Shown here: piece by piece, positions 9,863 through 18,447 of the stretch
Layout of the letters: each line of letters opens with the position of its first letter
How positions within the stretch are numbered: position 1 is the first letter of the stretch
Assembly: GCF_006442315.1 (NCBI RefSeq)
Contig: NZ_VFVY01000005.1
Span: 244,505 to 308,504 of the forward strand
Source of the DNA: Mesorhizobium sp. B2-3-4
GTDB taxonomy: Bacteria; Pseudomonadota; Alphaproteobacteria; Rhizobiales; Rhizobiaceae
Reading direction: 5' to 3'
Length of the DNA: 64,000 nucleotides
Program-made: the position numbers and the translations under genes
The notes under the pieces: generated by a model
What the model was told of the DNA's origin: nothing
Database searches by the model: none
The model's input: only the letters and a program-made list of their open reading frames with translations

Positions 9863-9965
9863 GCGTATTTCCGAGTCGCGCGAATCAGGAACCAAGATTT
9901 ATCAGGCCGCGCCGCGTGCTCCAAACGCCACCGATCAAAGCCCCCCAGCAAAGCTCGGGTTCGAC

Positions 9966-9998
9966 GCAATGCCGCATTGCGGCTGCCAGCCGCAATGC
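9966..9998 (+). promoter_or_regulatory. Overlapping inverted repeats upstream of a membrane protein gene
   Basis: GCATTGCGGC (9974-9983) and GCCGCAATGC (9989-9998) form a perfect ten-pair hairpin with a five-base loop, ending 33 bases before the ATG at 10032. A third arm, GCAATGC (9966-9972), can also pair with the first strand of that hairpin, so two folds compete. No U-run follows. Whether it acts in RNA or as a protein-binding dyad is unknown. Confidence 0.3.
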
Positions 9999-10031
9999 CA
10001 TGATGGCGGATCATCGCGGGAGCATGACGCC

Positions 10032-10442
10032 ATGAAGCCACATCCCATTCTGCGCGGTTTGCTCGGCATCATGATGGTTTGCGTCCCGAGCGCGATCTTG
10101 CTGGCCACGCTGGTTCAGCCCTGGAACGGCATCCCTGGTATCGCGGATTTCTTTTTGCTCTTCGGCGTAAGCCATGGTCCGGGCTTGCTCGCCCTGGGTG
10201 TTTTCGTGTGGTTCTTCTCACTCAAGCGGCGTCCCGGATGGGCATGGGCAGCCGGATTTGCCGGTTGCGCGGCCCTGAACGTTGCCCTGTGGGGCATGGT
10301 GGCGCTCCTTTCAGCGCCCCCGCACAGCTACTTCGACCTGACCGGCGTGCTGGCCATCGCTGCAATTCCAAGTGTCGCGGTATCGGCGATTGCCGGTGTC
10401 TGCTTCGGCAGATTGGGCGCCGCGCCCGCAGTGACGGGCTAG
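10032..10442 (+). CDS. Hypothetical four-helix membrane protein
   Basis: A 136-residue protein with about four hydrophobic segments (roughly residues 9-30, 38-62, 70-92 and 104-128) joined by short loops, one containing the basic KRRPGW. No family is recognised and no catalytic motif is visible. The ATG at 10032 follows GGGAG at suitable spacing and a hairpin. Longer in-frame extensions upstream are not hydrophobic and are less likely. It is the only plus-strand gene within a long minus-strand block, diverging from lnt. Localisation to the inner membrane is inferred from hydrophobicity; the function is unknown. Confidence 0.65.
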   Translation: MKPHPILRGLLGIMMVCVPSAILLATLVQPWNGIPGIADFFLLFGVSHGPGLLALGVFVWFFSLKRRPGWAWAAGFAGCAALNVALWGMVALLSAPPHSYFDLTGVLAIAAIPSVAVSAIAGVCFGRLGAAPAVTG

Positions 10443-10488
10443 ACCAGGGCACACGCCGCATGGATGCGAGTTGCCGAGTGCAGCGCCC

Positions 10489-10959
10489 CTACCGATGCCA
10501 ACCCTCTATACGCAGGCCGCCGAGCTTTTCGGCCTCCTCCCTCGAGACGGCGCGCAAGGTTTGCGAAAAGGTCCAGACATGACCCTCGGGGTCGCGCGCC
10601 CGGTACTGGCGTTCGCCGTAGAACTGGTCCACAGGTTCCTGGATGATCTCTGCTCCGGCCGCCCGCGCCCGCGCGCAATGCACATCCAGGCCGTCTTTGA
10701 GCCTGATATAGACCGACTGGGTGTTCTTGCCGGCAACCGAGGCGGGGCTCGCGACGTAATCGCTCCATTCGGAATCGACGATGATGTAGCCATCGCCGAA
10801 CCGCATCTCGGCATGGACCAGCTTCCCATCGGTGTCGCTGACCATCATGCTGCGCTCGAAGCCGAAGGCCGCTTCGAGCCATGCAAGCGCAGCACGCGGG
10901 TTCCGGTAGAACACGCCAGAGCCGAGGACCGGATGCTTGAACGGATCCTCCATCGTCAT
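10489..10959 (-). CDS. VOC-family (glyoxalase/bleomycin-resistance fold) protein
   Basis: A 156-residue protein of the vicinal oxygen chelate superfamily, PhnB/YdcZ-like type. It shows the two-module pattern: VFYRNPRAALAWLEAAFGFE in the first half, then HAEMRFGDGYIIV, and VDQFYGERQYRARDPEGHVWTF at the end, the usual metal- or ligand-binding strand of these proteins. The substrate cannot be predicted; such proteins may be dioxygenases, lyases, antibiotic-binding proteins or non-enzymatic. It lies 14 bases after corC on the same strand and may be read through from it, although its ribosome site is weak. Confidence 0.85.
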   Translation of the reverse strand: MTMEDPFKHPVLGSGVFYRNPRAALAWLEAAFGFERSMMVSDTDGKLVHAEMRFGDGYIIVDSEWSDYVASPASVAGKNTQSVYIRLKDGLDVHCARARAAGAEIIQEPVDQFYGERQYRARDPEGHVWTFSQTLRAVSREEAEKLGGLRIEGWHR

Positions 10960-10973
10960 GGCACGGCAGCTTT

Positions 10974-12065
10974 TCAGGCCTGCTCGGTGCGGGCCGTGGC
11001 GCGCCGGCGGCGCTCGCCCTTCTGGCTCTGCACGATGCGCACGCGCTTGACGCGGCGCGGATCGGCATCGAGGACATGGAATTCGAAGCCGGGAATGGCC
11101 TGCACCACCTCGCCGCGCGCCGGCACGCGGCCGAGCGTGTTGAAGATCATGCCGCCGATCGTGTCGACATATTCGCCATGTTCACCGGCGGCGAAATCCT
11201 CGCCGATCATCTTGGCGACCTCGTCGATCTCGGCCTTGCCGTCGACGACGAACACCCCCTCGCCGGTCTGGGTGATCATCGGCTCGTCTTCGTCGTGCTC
11301 GTCCTCGATATCGCCGACAACCATCTCGACGATGTCTTCCAGCGAGACGAGGCCATCCGTGCCGCCATATTCGTCGATGACCAGCGCCATTTGCGTGCGC
11401 GTCGTCTGCATGCGGCCCATCAGGTCGGAAGCGAGCATCGACGGCGGCACGAACAGAACCTGACGGATCAGATTAAGCTCGCCGATGGTGCGCGCGAGAT
11501 CGACCTGGGCAAGATCCAACTGCGTGGCGGCGGGCGTCTTCCTGGTCGTGCGACCTTTCCTGACACGGGCGATCTTGGTGATGTGCGCCAGGACGTCACG
11601 GATATGGACCATGCCGCGGGGGTCGTCGAGCGTCTCGGAATAGACCGGCATGCGCGAATGTCCGGACTGTTCGAACATGCCGAGCAGGTCGCCCAGCGTC
11701 GTGGCGATCTCGACCGCCTCGATGTCGGCGCGCGGCACCATGACGTCCTCGACGCGCACTTCGCGCAGCCGCAGGATGTTGTTGAGCATGGCGCGTTCGC
11801 CAGGCGAAAAGGATTCGGCATCGCTGGTCGTCTCGGCGAGCGCGCCGGCGATTTCCTCGCGCAGGCTGGTGCCGTTGCGCTGCCTGAACAGACCCAGCAC
11901 GCGGTTGAACAGGGACGGGCCGGCAGGCGACGGCTCGGTCGCGGCACCGGTATTGGCGATATTAGGGGTAACGGTACTCGGACTCGACCCCTCTTCCGAC
12001 GTATCGGAAGCCTTGGTCGTACTGCCGGCGTCAGGGCGGGCGGCAGTTTCTGGTTTGTCGTTCAT
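10974..12065 (-). CDS. corC: CorC/HlyC-type CBS-domain protein
   Basis: A 363-residue hemolysin/CorC-family protein. After a non-conserved, charged N-terminal ~55 residues, it has the family block beginning SFSPGERAMLNNILRLREVR, a CBS-domain pair (about residues 110-235, starting VEDVMVPRADIEAVE) and a C-terminal CorC_HlyC transporter-associated domain (MIFNTLGRVPARGEVV). The long membrane DUF21 domain of larger homologues is absent, as in E. coli CorC (YbeX). The proposed role is in magnesium/cobalt efflux or membrane ion homeostasis. It follows ybeY by 27 bases; the ybeZ(phoH)-ybeY-ybeX(corC)-lnt order is conserved far beyond rhizobia. Confidence 0.9.
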   Translation of the reverse strand: MNDKPETAARPDAGSTTKASDTSEEGSSPSTVTPNIANTGAATEPSPAGPSLFNRVLGLFRQRNGTSLREEIAGALAETTSDAESFSPGERAMLNNILRLREVRVEDVMVPRADIEAVEIATTLGDLLGMFEQSGHSRMPVYSETLDDPRGMVHIRDVLAHITKIARVRKGRTTRKTPAATQLDLAQVDLARTIGELNLIRQVLFVPPSMLASDLMGRMQTTRTQMALVIDEYGGTDGLVSLEDIVEMVVGDIEDEHDEDEPMITQTGEGVFVVDGKAEIDEVAKMIGEDFAAGEHGEYVDTIGGMIFNTLGRVPARGEVVQAIPGFEFHVLDADPRRVKRVRIVQSQKGERRRRATARTEQA

Positions 12066-12092
12066 CGTCGTCCGGTCAATTGGTCTTTTTAG

Positions 12093-12590
12093 TTACGCGT
12101 AGGGATCAGGAATGGCAAGCCTTGCAAGCGCCGCGCGCTCGATGGCTTCCATCTCCTCGGCCTCGGCATCGGTCTCGTGATCATGGCCCATGAGATGCAG
12201 CAGGCCATGGATGACGAGATGGGAAATATGGTTCGCAATCGGCTTGTCTTCCAGTGCCGCCTCGCGCGCAACGGTTTCGGCGGCGAGCACGATATCGCCC
12301 AGCATCGGCGGCAGCGGACCGCCCTTTGCCGGCGGAAACGCCGGGAAAGACAGGACATTGGTGGGTTTGTCCTTGCCGCGCCAGCCGGCATTGAGCGCCC
12401 GGATATGCGCATCGTCGGAAAAAACGACGCTAAGTTCGGAATGACCTTTCGAGCCGGTTTCGGCGAAAGCCGCCGTGGCGGCGGCATCGACCAGCCGCGC
12501 AAGCACGTCCTCGTGCGGCCATTGCCCCGCCTCGACCATGAGATCGATGTCGATGGGCAGCGACCCGCTTGGCCTGTCGCGCTCAATCAT
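12093..12590 (-). CDS. ybeY: Endoribonuclease YbeY
   Basis: YbeY is a zinc-dependent single-strand RNase involved in 16S rRNA 3' maturation, ribosome quality control and small-RNA metabolism. The 165-residue protein ends with the signature H-G-x-L-H-L-x-G-H-D-H ([11 protein letters not shown]), whose three histidines bind zinc. The upstream conserved block [15 protein letters not shown] is intact. It is located 18 bases after phoH. The Sinorhizobium meliloti homologue SMc01113 is required for symbiosis and stress tolerance, so the gene is of functional interest in a rhizobial background. Confidence 0.96.
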   Translation of the reverse strand: MIERDRPSGSLPIDIDLMVEAGQWPHEDVLARLVDAAATAAFAETGSKGHSELSVVFSDDAHIRALNAGWRGKDKPTNVLSFPAFPPAKGGPLPPMLGDIVLAAETVAREAALEDKPIANHISHLVIHGLLHLMGHDHETDAEAEEMEAIERAALARLAIPDPYA

Positions 12591-12608
12591 GACGCCGCAT
12601 CAGCCCGC

Positions 12609-13685
12609 TCAGCCTTCGGACCCCATGCCGCGCGCGAGCTTGCCGTCCCGGTCATAGGCCTTGACGATCTCGGCAACCAGCGGATGCCTGACGACATCGC
12701 CCTCGTTGAAGCGCACGGTGACCATGCCGGTAACGCCATCCAGGATTCTGAGCGCCTCGACCAAGCCGGACTTGGTGTTCTGCGGCAAATCGATCTGGGT
12801 CGGATCGCCGGTGACGATCATGCGCGAATTCTCGCCGAGACGGGTGAGGAACATCTTCATCTGCATCGGCGTGGTGTTCTGCGCCTCGTCGAGGATGACC
12901 GCGGCATGCGCCAGCGTGCGGCCGCGCATGAAGGCAAGCGGCGCGATCTCGATCACCTCGGCGGCAATGGCACGCTCGACCTTGTCGGCCGGCATCATGT
13001 CGTAGAGCGCGTCGTAGAGCGGCCGCAGATAGGGATCGACCTTTTCCTTCATGTCACCGGGCAGGAAGCCCAGCCGTTCGCCGGCCTCGACCGCCGGCCG
13101 CGACAGCACGATGCGCTCGACCATGCCGCGTTCGAGCAGCATCGCCGCATGCGCCACCGCCAGATAGGTCTTGCCGGTACCGGCCGGACCGATGCCGAAC
13201 ACCAGTTCCGACCGCTCCAGGGCCCGCATATAGGCATCCTGGGTCAACGAACGGGCATAGATGGTCTTCTTGCGGGTGGCGATCTGGGCGGCCGAGACCT
13301 TGCCCTTGCGCTCCAGCGTCGGCAGCGTGAGCTGGTCGTCGGCGGCGATTGCCATGCGCACGGCGCCATCGACATCGGACTGGCCGATATCGACGCCCTT
13401 CTGGAGGATGCCGTAGAGATTGTCCAAGGCGCGGCGCGCCTGTTCGGCGGCGGACGCGGACCCCTTGATGGTCAGCTGGTTACCGCGCGAACGGATGTCG
13501 ACGCCGAGCTTCTGCTCGAGCCGGGCGAGGTTTTCATCGAACTGGCCGTAAAGGGCGCTGGCAAGCTTGTTGTTGTCGAAAGTCAGAACGATGTGCGCCA
13601 TGTCAGAAGCCCCAGATGCCGGTACCGGGGGCAGATTCTTCAGCTCCGCTGCGCTCAACCGTCTCTCCTCATCTGCCGAGACCAT
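12609..13685 (-). CDS. phoH: PhoH-like ATPase (YbeZ)
   Basis: A PhoH-family nucleotide-binding protein of 358 residues. The N-terminal ~110 residues resemble a KH-like RNA-binding domain (LARLEQKLGVDIRSRG). The ATPase core has Walker A GPAGTGKT, the family motif LSRPAVEAGERLGFLPGD, Walker B VILDEAQN and MIVTGDPTQIDLP. It partners YbeY genetically and probably physically in RNA metabolism. The ATG at 13685 overlaps the miaB stop as TGATG, pointing to translational reinitiation. An internal Met (MAHIVLTFDN, near residue 29) is an alternative start. Confidence 0.94.
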   Translation of the reverse strand: MVSADEERRLSAAELKNLPPVPASGASDMAHIVLTFDNNKLASALYGQFDENLARLEQKLGVDIRSRGNQLTIKGSASAAEQARRALDNLYGILQKGVDIGQSDVDGAVRMAIAADDQLTLPTLERKGKVSAAQIATRKKTIYARSLTQDAYMRALERSELVFGIGPAGTGKTYLAVAHAAMLLERGMVERIVLSRPAVEAGERLGFLPGDMKEKVDPYLRPLYDALYDMMPADKVERAIAAEVIEIAPLAFMRGRTLAHAAVILDEAQNTTPMQMKMFLTRLGENSRMIVTGDPTQIDLPQNTKSGLVEALRILDGVTGMVTVRFNEGDVVRHPLVAEIVKAYDRDGKLARGMGSEG

Positions 13686-15094
13686 CAGGCCAATTCGGCG
13701 AACAGGCTGTTGTAGCCCGTTCCTGTGATTCGCACCTTGATAATGTCACCGATTTCGCCGGCGTTTTCATCAACAATAACCGGCTGCAGCCAGGGCGACC
13801 GGCCGACCTTCTGGCCGGCCTGGCGGCCGGGCTTCTCGATCAGCGTATCGATGGTACGGCCAACCAGGCTCGAGCCGAAATCCTGCTGCTGTTTCAACAA
13901 CAATGCCTGCAGGCGCTGCAAGCGCTCGTCCTTGACCGCTTCGGGGACATGGTCGGGCATGTCGGCGCCCGGCGTGCCCGGACGCGGCGAATATTTGAAC
14001 GAGAAGGCGGAGGCGTAGTTCACCTGGCGCACCAGATCCATGGTCGCCTCGAAATCCGCCTCGGTCTCGCCGGGGAAGCCAACGATGAAGTCGCCCGACA
14101 GGGCGATATCGGGGCGCGCGGCGCGGATGCGGTCGAGCAGCCCCAGATAGTCCCTGGCGGTGTGCCTGCGGTTCATCGCCTTGAGAATGCGGTCGGACCC
14201 CGATTGCACCGGCAGATGCAGATAAGGCATCAGGGCGGCCAAGTCGCGGTGCGCCGAGATCAGCTCGTCGTCCATGTCGCGCGGATGGCTGGTGGTGTAG
14301 CGCAGCCGCGCCAGCCCCGGGATTTCGGCGAGCCTGGACAGCAGCCGGCCGAGGCCCCATTCCTCGCCGTTGTCGCCTTGTCCATGCCAGGCGTTGACGT
14401 TCTGGCCGAGCAGCGTGACCTCGCGCACCCCGGCGTCCGCCAGACGCTCGGCCTCTGCAACGATCTGCGCCACAGGCCGCGATACTTCCGATCCCCTGGT
14501 ATAGGGCACCACGCAGAAGGTGCAGAATTTGTCGCAGCCTTCCTGGACGGTGAGAAAGGCGGTGACGCCGCGCTTGATCACCTCGGCGCGCTTTGGCTGC
14601 GGCAAATGCTCGAACTTGTCCTCGATGGCGTATTCGGTCTCGACGATCTTTTCGCCGCCGCGAACCCGCGCCAGCACGTCGGGCAGGCGGTGATAGGTCT
14701 GCGGACCGATGACCAGGTCGACGGCCGGCGACCGACGGATGATCTCGGCGCCCTCGGCCTGCGCCACGCAACCGGCGACGCCGATCAGCATCTCGCGGCC
14801 GCTGCCGGCGCGCTCGGCCTTCATGTCGCGGATGCGGCCGAGCTCGGAATAGACCTTTTCGGCCGCTTTTTCCCTGATATGGCAGGTGTTGAGCAGCACC
14901 AGATCGGCCTCTGCCATCGCATCGGTCGCGGTATAGCCGTCGGCGGCCAGCGCATCGGTCATGCGCTGTGAATCATAGACGTTCATCTGGCAGCCATAGG
15001 TCTTGACGAAGACCTTCTTCGCCGCCGCGGCACGTGCCGCCGGCAGTTCGGCCACCGTGCCGATCTCGTCGCTTTCAATCGTGTTCAAGTCCAT
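13685..15094 (-). CDS. miaB: tRNA-2-methylthio-N6-dimethylallyladenosine synthase
   Basis: MiaB is a radical-SAM methylthiotransferase that converts i6A37 to ms2i6A37 in tRNA. The 469-residue protein has the N-terminal UPF0004 domain ([18 protein letters not shown] and [11 protein letters not shown]), the radical-SAM cluster motif CDKFCTFC (CxxxCxxC) followed by VPYTRG, and a C-terminal TRAM domain. All six cluster cysteines expected for the two iron-sulfur centres appear present. The ATG at 15094 (MDLNTIES) is preferred over an upstream start at 15145 that adds non-conserved residues. The gene is followed by phoH with a TGATG overlap. Confidence 0.95.
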   Translation of the reverse strand: MDLNTIESDEIGTVAELPAARAAAAKKVFVKTYGCQMNVYDSQRMTDALAADGYTATDAMAEADLVLLNTCHIREKAAEKVYSELGRIRDMKAERAGSGREMLIGVAGCVAQAEGAEIIRRSPAVDLVIGPQTYHRLPDVLARVRGGEKIVETEYAIEDKFEHLPQPKRAEVIKRGVTAFLTVQEGCDKFCTFCVVPYTRGSEVSRPVAQIVAEAERLADAGVREVTLLGQNVNAWHGQGDNGEEWGLGRLLSRLAEIPGLARLRYTTSHPRDMDDELISAHRDLAALMPYLHLPVQSGSDRILKAMNRRHTARDYLGLLDRIRAARPDIALSGDFIVGFPGETEADFEATMDLVRQVNYASAFSFKYSPRPGTPGADMPDHVPEAVKDERLQRLQALLLKQQQDFGSSLVGRTIDTLIEKPGRQAGQKVGRSPWLQPVIVDENAGEIGDIIKVRITGTGYNSLFAELA

Positions 15095-15170
15095 CCGGCG
15101 GCTTCTAACGCCTTTCCGTGACAAAAAACAGACGATTCTGGGCATGCGTCGGCTGATGCATGCCGAAGAG

Positions 15171-15971
15171 CTAGCGGCTCGGGAGCGGATCCGCGAGCGC
15201 CGACTGCATCATCTCGCGCACCTGGCCTTCCATCAGCCTGGAGGTTTCCTTGCGGTTGGAGCCCTTGGCAAAGGCGACCGGCTCGCCGAAATGCACTTCG
15301 ACGTCGAGTGCGCCCTCGGCCATCAGCACCTTGAGATGCGGCATCAGGTCCTCGTCGCCGATCCAGGCGGCGATCGGACGGTGGCGGCGGCCAAGCGGCA
15401 CGCCATGCAGGCGCGTATAGGCGATTGCCACCGGCTGGATGAAAACCTCCTGCGCGGCCCCCTCAGCTATCGCCATCGAGGCAGCGCCGAACAGGGTGCT
15501 CTTGAAGGGCAGGACGACATTGCCGTCGCCGGTCGACCCCTCGGCGAACAGCACCATGGCATCGCCCTTGGCCATGCGATTGGCGATTTCGCTCGCCTGG
15601 TCGCCCGAGGAGCGCTTGCGCTCGCGCTCGATGAAGACGGTGCGCTGCAGCTTCGACAGCATGCCGATCAACGGCCAGCCCTCCATGTCGGCCCGGGCGA
15701 TGAATTTCACATCGGCAAAAGAGCCCAGCACCATGATGTCGGTCCAGGAGATGTGGTTCGAGGCAACCAGCAAGGGCCGTTTGTCGGAAAGCGCGCCCTT
15801 GACATGGATACGCATGCCAAGCGCCCGGATGATCAGCCGGTGCCAGATCTTGAGGATGACGGTTTCCGGCCACCAGCCGGTTTTCATCGACAGTATCTGC
15901 AGTGGAACGAGAACCAGCGACCCGGCGACAACGAGGCCCAGCGCCAGGAAGATCCTGATTTTTCCGATCAT
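15171..15971 (-). CDS. olsA: 1-acylglycerol-3-phosphate-type acyltransferase, probably OlsA
   Basis: A 266-residue PlsC-family acyltransferase with an N-terminal membrane helix (residues ~5-28), the catalytic H-x4-D motif in SNHISWTD, and the substrate-binding block FAEGSTGDG. The fold supports acyl transfer to a lysophospholipid or lyso-ornithine lipid. I recall OlsA of Sinorhizobium meliloti (SMc01116), the lyso-ornithine-lipid acyltransferase, being encoded next to miaB-phoH-ybeY, as here; I therefore infer OlsA rather than housekeeping PlsC. The two cannot be separated by motif alone. The ATG at 15971 follows AGGACAT. It is preceded by rimI with a 26-base gap. Confidence 0.82.
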   Translation of the reverse strand: MIGKIRIFLALGLVVAGSLVLVPLQILSMKTGWWPETVILKIWHRLIIRALGMRIHVKGALSDKRPLLVASNHISWTDIMVLGSFADVKFIARADMEGWPLIGMLSKLQRTVFIERERKRSSGDQASEIANRMAKGDAMVLFAEGSTGDGNVVLPFKSTLFGAASMAIAEGAAQEVFIQPVAIAYTRLHGVPLGRRHRPIAAWIGDEDLMPHLKVLMAEGALDVEVHFGEPVAFAKGSNRKETSRLMEGQVREMMQSALADPLPSR

Positions 15972-15997
15972 ATGTCCTGGCCCTGCCCGATCCCTCG

Positions 15998-16492
15998 CTA
16001 GCGAAGATCGCGGCGCATGACAAGCGCGCCGGTCGGCCCGCGATCGGGCGACTTGTAGTAATCCGGGCGCTTGCCGACTTCCCGAAAACCCAGCCGGCGA
16101 TAGAGGGCGATCGCGGCGGCATTGGTCTCGTCGACCTCGAGGAACAGGGCTTCGGCGCGCTGCGAATGCAGTTGGCGCAGCACCGCGTCCATCAACTGCC
16201 AGCCCAATCCCTGGCGGCGATGCGATCGCGCCACCGCGACCGTCAGGATTTCACCCTCGCCGGCGGCCAGCCGGGCCAGCACAAAGCCGACGGGCGGCTT
16301 GGCGCCCTGCCCGGTTTCGCGCGCGGCATAACCGAACACGGTGTCCTGTTCGAGCAAGGCGGCGAACTCGCCGTCGGTCCATGGGCGGACAAAGTCCTCG
16401 CGGTGCAGCACCGAGACCGCCGGGCTGTCGGTGATCCTGAGCGGCTCGAGCGCGTAGTCCCGGCGACGCGATTGGAGAAAAGGTATACGCAT
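15998..16492 (-). CDS. rimI: GNAT N-acetyltransferase, RimI type
   Basis: RimI acetylates the N-terminal alanine of ribosomal protein S18 and possibly other proteins. The 164-residue GNAT protein shows the acetyl-CoA motif RSHRRQGLG (R/Q-x-x-G-x-G/A) preceded by ILTVAV, and the terminal EVDETNAAAIALYRRLGF with GKRPDYY. The start ATG at 16492 overlaps the tsaB stop as TGATG. Pairing with tsaB is the standard arrangement. No deviation from family length. Confidence 0.9.
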   Translation of the reverse strand: MRIPFLQSRRRDYALEPLRITDSPAVSVLHREDFVRPWTDGEFAALLEQDTVFGYAARETGQGAKPPVGFVLARLAAGEGEILTVAVARSHRRQGLGWQLMDAVLRQLHSQRAEALFLEVDETNAAAIALYRRLGFREVGKRPDYYKSPDRGPTGALVMRRDLR

Positions 16493-17169
16493 CAATTTTT
16501 TTGCCTCGAAAGTATGAACCCGGCCTGCGGCTTGGCGTCCGCGCCGCGCAAATAGAGCGGTTTCGGCCGATCGCCCTGACCCTTGGCGGCAGCCAGCCGG
16601 GCGTAGGTGAGGATGTCGGCGGTGGCACCCTGAGGCCCGGTGTCGAAGGGGCGGCCGGCCGATTGGGCGATCAGCGCCGCTGCCGTTCCGGCGAGCACCG
16701 CGGAACGTTCCGACGCCATGGTCAGCGCGTCCGCCAGTGTGGCCACCGCCGGACCGTAAGCCAAAACTGACGTTTGATCGTAAAGCGCGGTATGGATTTC
16801 CTCGCGTCCGGCATCGAGCGCCGCCAGAACGGCGCGGCCGGGAAACGCCGCTGCCGCCTCGGCGGCCAGCGCTTCGAGGGTGGTGACCCCGATTGCCGGA
16901 ACCTTGAGCGCCAATGCCAGGCCGCGCGCGGTCGAGACACCGACGCGCAAGCCAGTGAAGGAGCCGGGGCCGACGGACACGGCAATCGCACCAAGATCGG
17001 AATAGGCAGTCCTGCCCGCCTCCAGCGCCTCGGCAATGACAGCCATCAGGTGTTCGGCATGCCCTTTGCCGAGATCAAGCACCGAGCGGCCGAGCTCCTC
17101 CTTCGCTCCGGCGTCGTAGACGCAGGCGGCGCAGAAGCTGGCGGCACAGTCGATGGCAAGCACTTTCAT
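16492..17169 (-). CDS. tsaB: tRNA threonylcarbamoyladenosine biosynthesis protein TsaB
   Basis: TsaB is the non-catalytic partner of TsaD in formation of t6A37 in ANN-decoding tRNAs. The 225-residue protein has the ASKHA-fold N-terminus (MKVLAIDCAASFCAA) and the family motif VSVGPGSFTGLRVGVSTARG. The ATG at 17169 is chosen over an upstream in-frame start at 17187, because conservation begins at MKVLAID. It opens the minus-strand run tsaB-rimI-olsA-miaB-phoH-ybeY-corC. The 108-base upstream gap holds a TATACC that could be a -10 element, but I could not find a convincing -35. Confidence 0.93.
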   Translation of the reverse strand: MKVLAIDCAASFCAACVYDAGAKEELGRSVLDLGKGHAEHLMAVIAEALEAGRTAYSDLGAIAVSVGPGSFTGLRVGVSTARGLALALKVPAIGVTTLEALAAEAAAAFPGRAVLAALDAGREEIHTALYDQTSVLAYGPAVATLADALTMASERSAVLAGTAAALIAQSAGRPFDTGPQGATADILTYARLAAAKGQGDRPKPLYLRGADAKPQAGFILSRQKN

Positions 17170-17277
17170 GGAACGACCGGTTCTCAAAACAATTCCCTGT
17201 GCCCGCCATGGCGCGCAACCGCAAGGGTATAGTGCACAATTTGTTAAGCGGCTTCGGTTCGCCCTGGCAGGAGAAGC

Positions 17278-18384
17278 CTATGCGGCCGGGTCTATGCGCA
17301 GCATGTGATTGTCCCAGACATAGTCCGGTTCCGACCGCCTGGCGCCACCGCCCTCGATGATCTCGCCGGCCCCGGTGGTGGCCATGAAACCCGCTCCGTC
17401 GGGCGCCACGCCGCAGACCTCGACCAGCGCGCTGGTCGAAACAACCTTGCCGCTGCCGGCATCGATCACGACCAGCGAATTGCCTTCCGGCGAGGAAACG
17501 GCAACGGTGCCTGCAAGAGGATTGGCGGCGACCGAACCGATATAGTTGCGGAAGCCGGACAGCACGTCACCAGGCATGTCGAGCAACGCCAGATCCTTGC
17601 CACGCGCCGCACGGCCGACCAGCAACGGCCGATCGGTGCCCGGCCCCCTATACTGGCAGCCGAACCAGACGGTGCCGGACTTGTCCATATCCATGTGGCG
17701 GATCGACAATTGATGCAGCGCCGCCGGCAATTCATGCTTTTCGATGAGATCGCCGGTGACGCGGTCGATGAGCACATAGGACGGCTTCATGGTGGCGATG
17801 TTGAGCTCGGCGCGCCCGTAGTCGGGATGGGTCTCGATGCCGCCATTGGCGACCGCGATCGTCCTGCCGTCGCCCAGAAGCAGAAGTTCGTGCGGCCCCA
17901 TGCCATAGGTCGGGAATTCGCCGATGCGATTGAATTTCGCCCTGGTGTCATAGACGCCGACGACGCCCGCCGCATTGTCGAAATCGTTCTCGGTGGCATA
18001 GAGCAAGGCGCCGTCGGGCGAGAACACGCCATGGCCGAAGAAATGCCGGCCGGTGATGCTGGCGATGGTCAACGGCGCTTCACGTCCCGTGTGGTCGAAG
18101 ACCACGGCGAAGGTGCCGGGCTGGCGGGCGAAGACCACAGAGCGCTTCGATACCGGATCGAAGGTCACGTCATGGCCGCGGTCAGGCAGGTCCACCGCAT
18201 GGAGTAGCTTACCGTCCTCGGACAGGACGGCGGCGCCGTAGCTGCCGTCACGCTTGACGAAGGCGGTGGCAAAGATGGCGTCCGCCGCCAGCGTCGCTGC
18301 CCAGGCGGGGGGCGCCAGTACGGCAGCAAAGCCAAGGCCCGCGGCCCTGAGAAAGTCGCGACGATCGATGAGCGGCGTTTTCAT
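17278..18384 (-). CDS. DUF1513 beta-propeller-like protein, Tat-exported
   Basis: A 368-residue DUF1513 protein. The N-terminus has a twin-arginine signal (DRRDFLRAAGLG followed by a hydrophobic stretch and AWA), so it is probably exported folded to the periplasm. The body shows WD/YVTN-like repeats (FSPDGALLYATENDFDN; GDGRTIAVANGG), suggesting a beta-propeller. Members co-occur with imelysins and DUF1111 di-heme proteins, for example in the Pseudomonas aeruginosa icmP cluster, and are thought to act in periplasmic iron acquisition. It is the last gene of the six-gene iron locus, 61 bases after the second imelysin, with a palindromic repeat in the gap. A strong ribosome site (GGAGAG) precedes the ATG. 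Confidence 0.88.
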   Translation of the reverse strand: MKTPLIDRRDFLRAAGLGFAAVLAPPAWAATLAADAIFATAFVKRDGSYGAAVLSEDGKLLHAVDLPDRGHDVTFDPVSKRSVVFARQPGTFAVVFDHTGREAPLTIASITGRHFFGHGVFSPDGALLYATENDFDNAAGVVGVYDTRAKFNRIGEFPTYGMGPHELLLLGDGRTIAVANGGIETHPDYGRAELNIATMKPSYVLIDRVTGDLIEKHELPAALHQLSIRHMDMDKSGTVWFGCQYRGPGTDRPLLVGRAARGKDLALLDMPGDVLSGFRNYIGSVAANPLAGTVAVSSPEGNSLVVIDAGSGKVVSTSALVEVCGVAPDGAGFMATTGAGEIIEGGGARRSEPDYVWDNHMLRIDPAA

Positions 18385-18400
18385 CCTCTGCTCTCCTTTC

Positions 18401-18447
18401 GAGCATGATCTCGTCCGAAAAGTCTGCAACTTTTCGGGATCATCCTC
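18401..18447. repeat. Imperfect palindromic intergenic repeat (GAGCATGATC type)
   Basis: GAGCATGATC, a four-base insert, CCGAAAAGT, a short loop, then ACTTTTCGGGATCATCCTC: an imperfect 47-base palindrome. Elements with GAGCATGATC...CCGAAAA arms recur in intergenic DNA of rhizobia and Brucella as far as I recall. Here it fills most of the gap between the second imelysin gene and the DUF1513 gene, inside a putative operon, and touches the imelysin stop codon. Confidence 0.75.
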
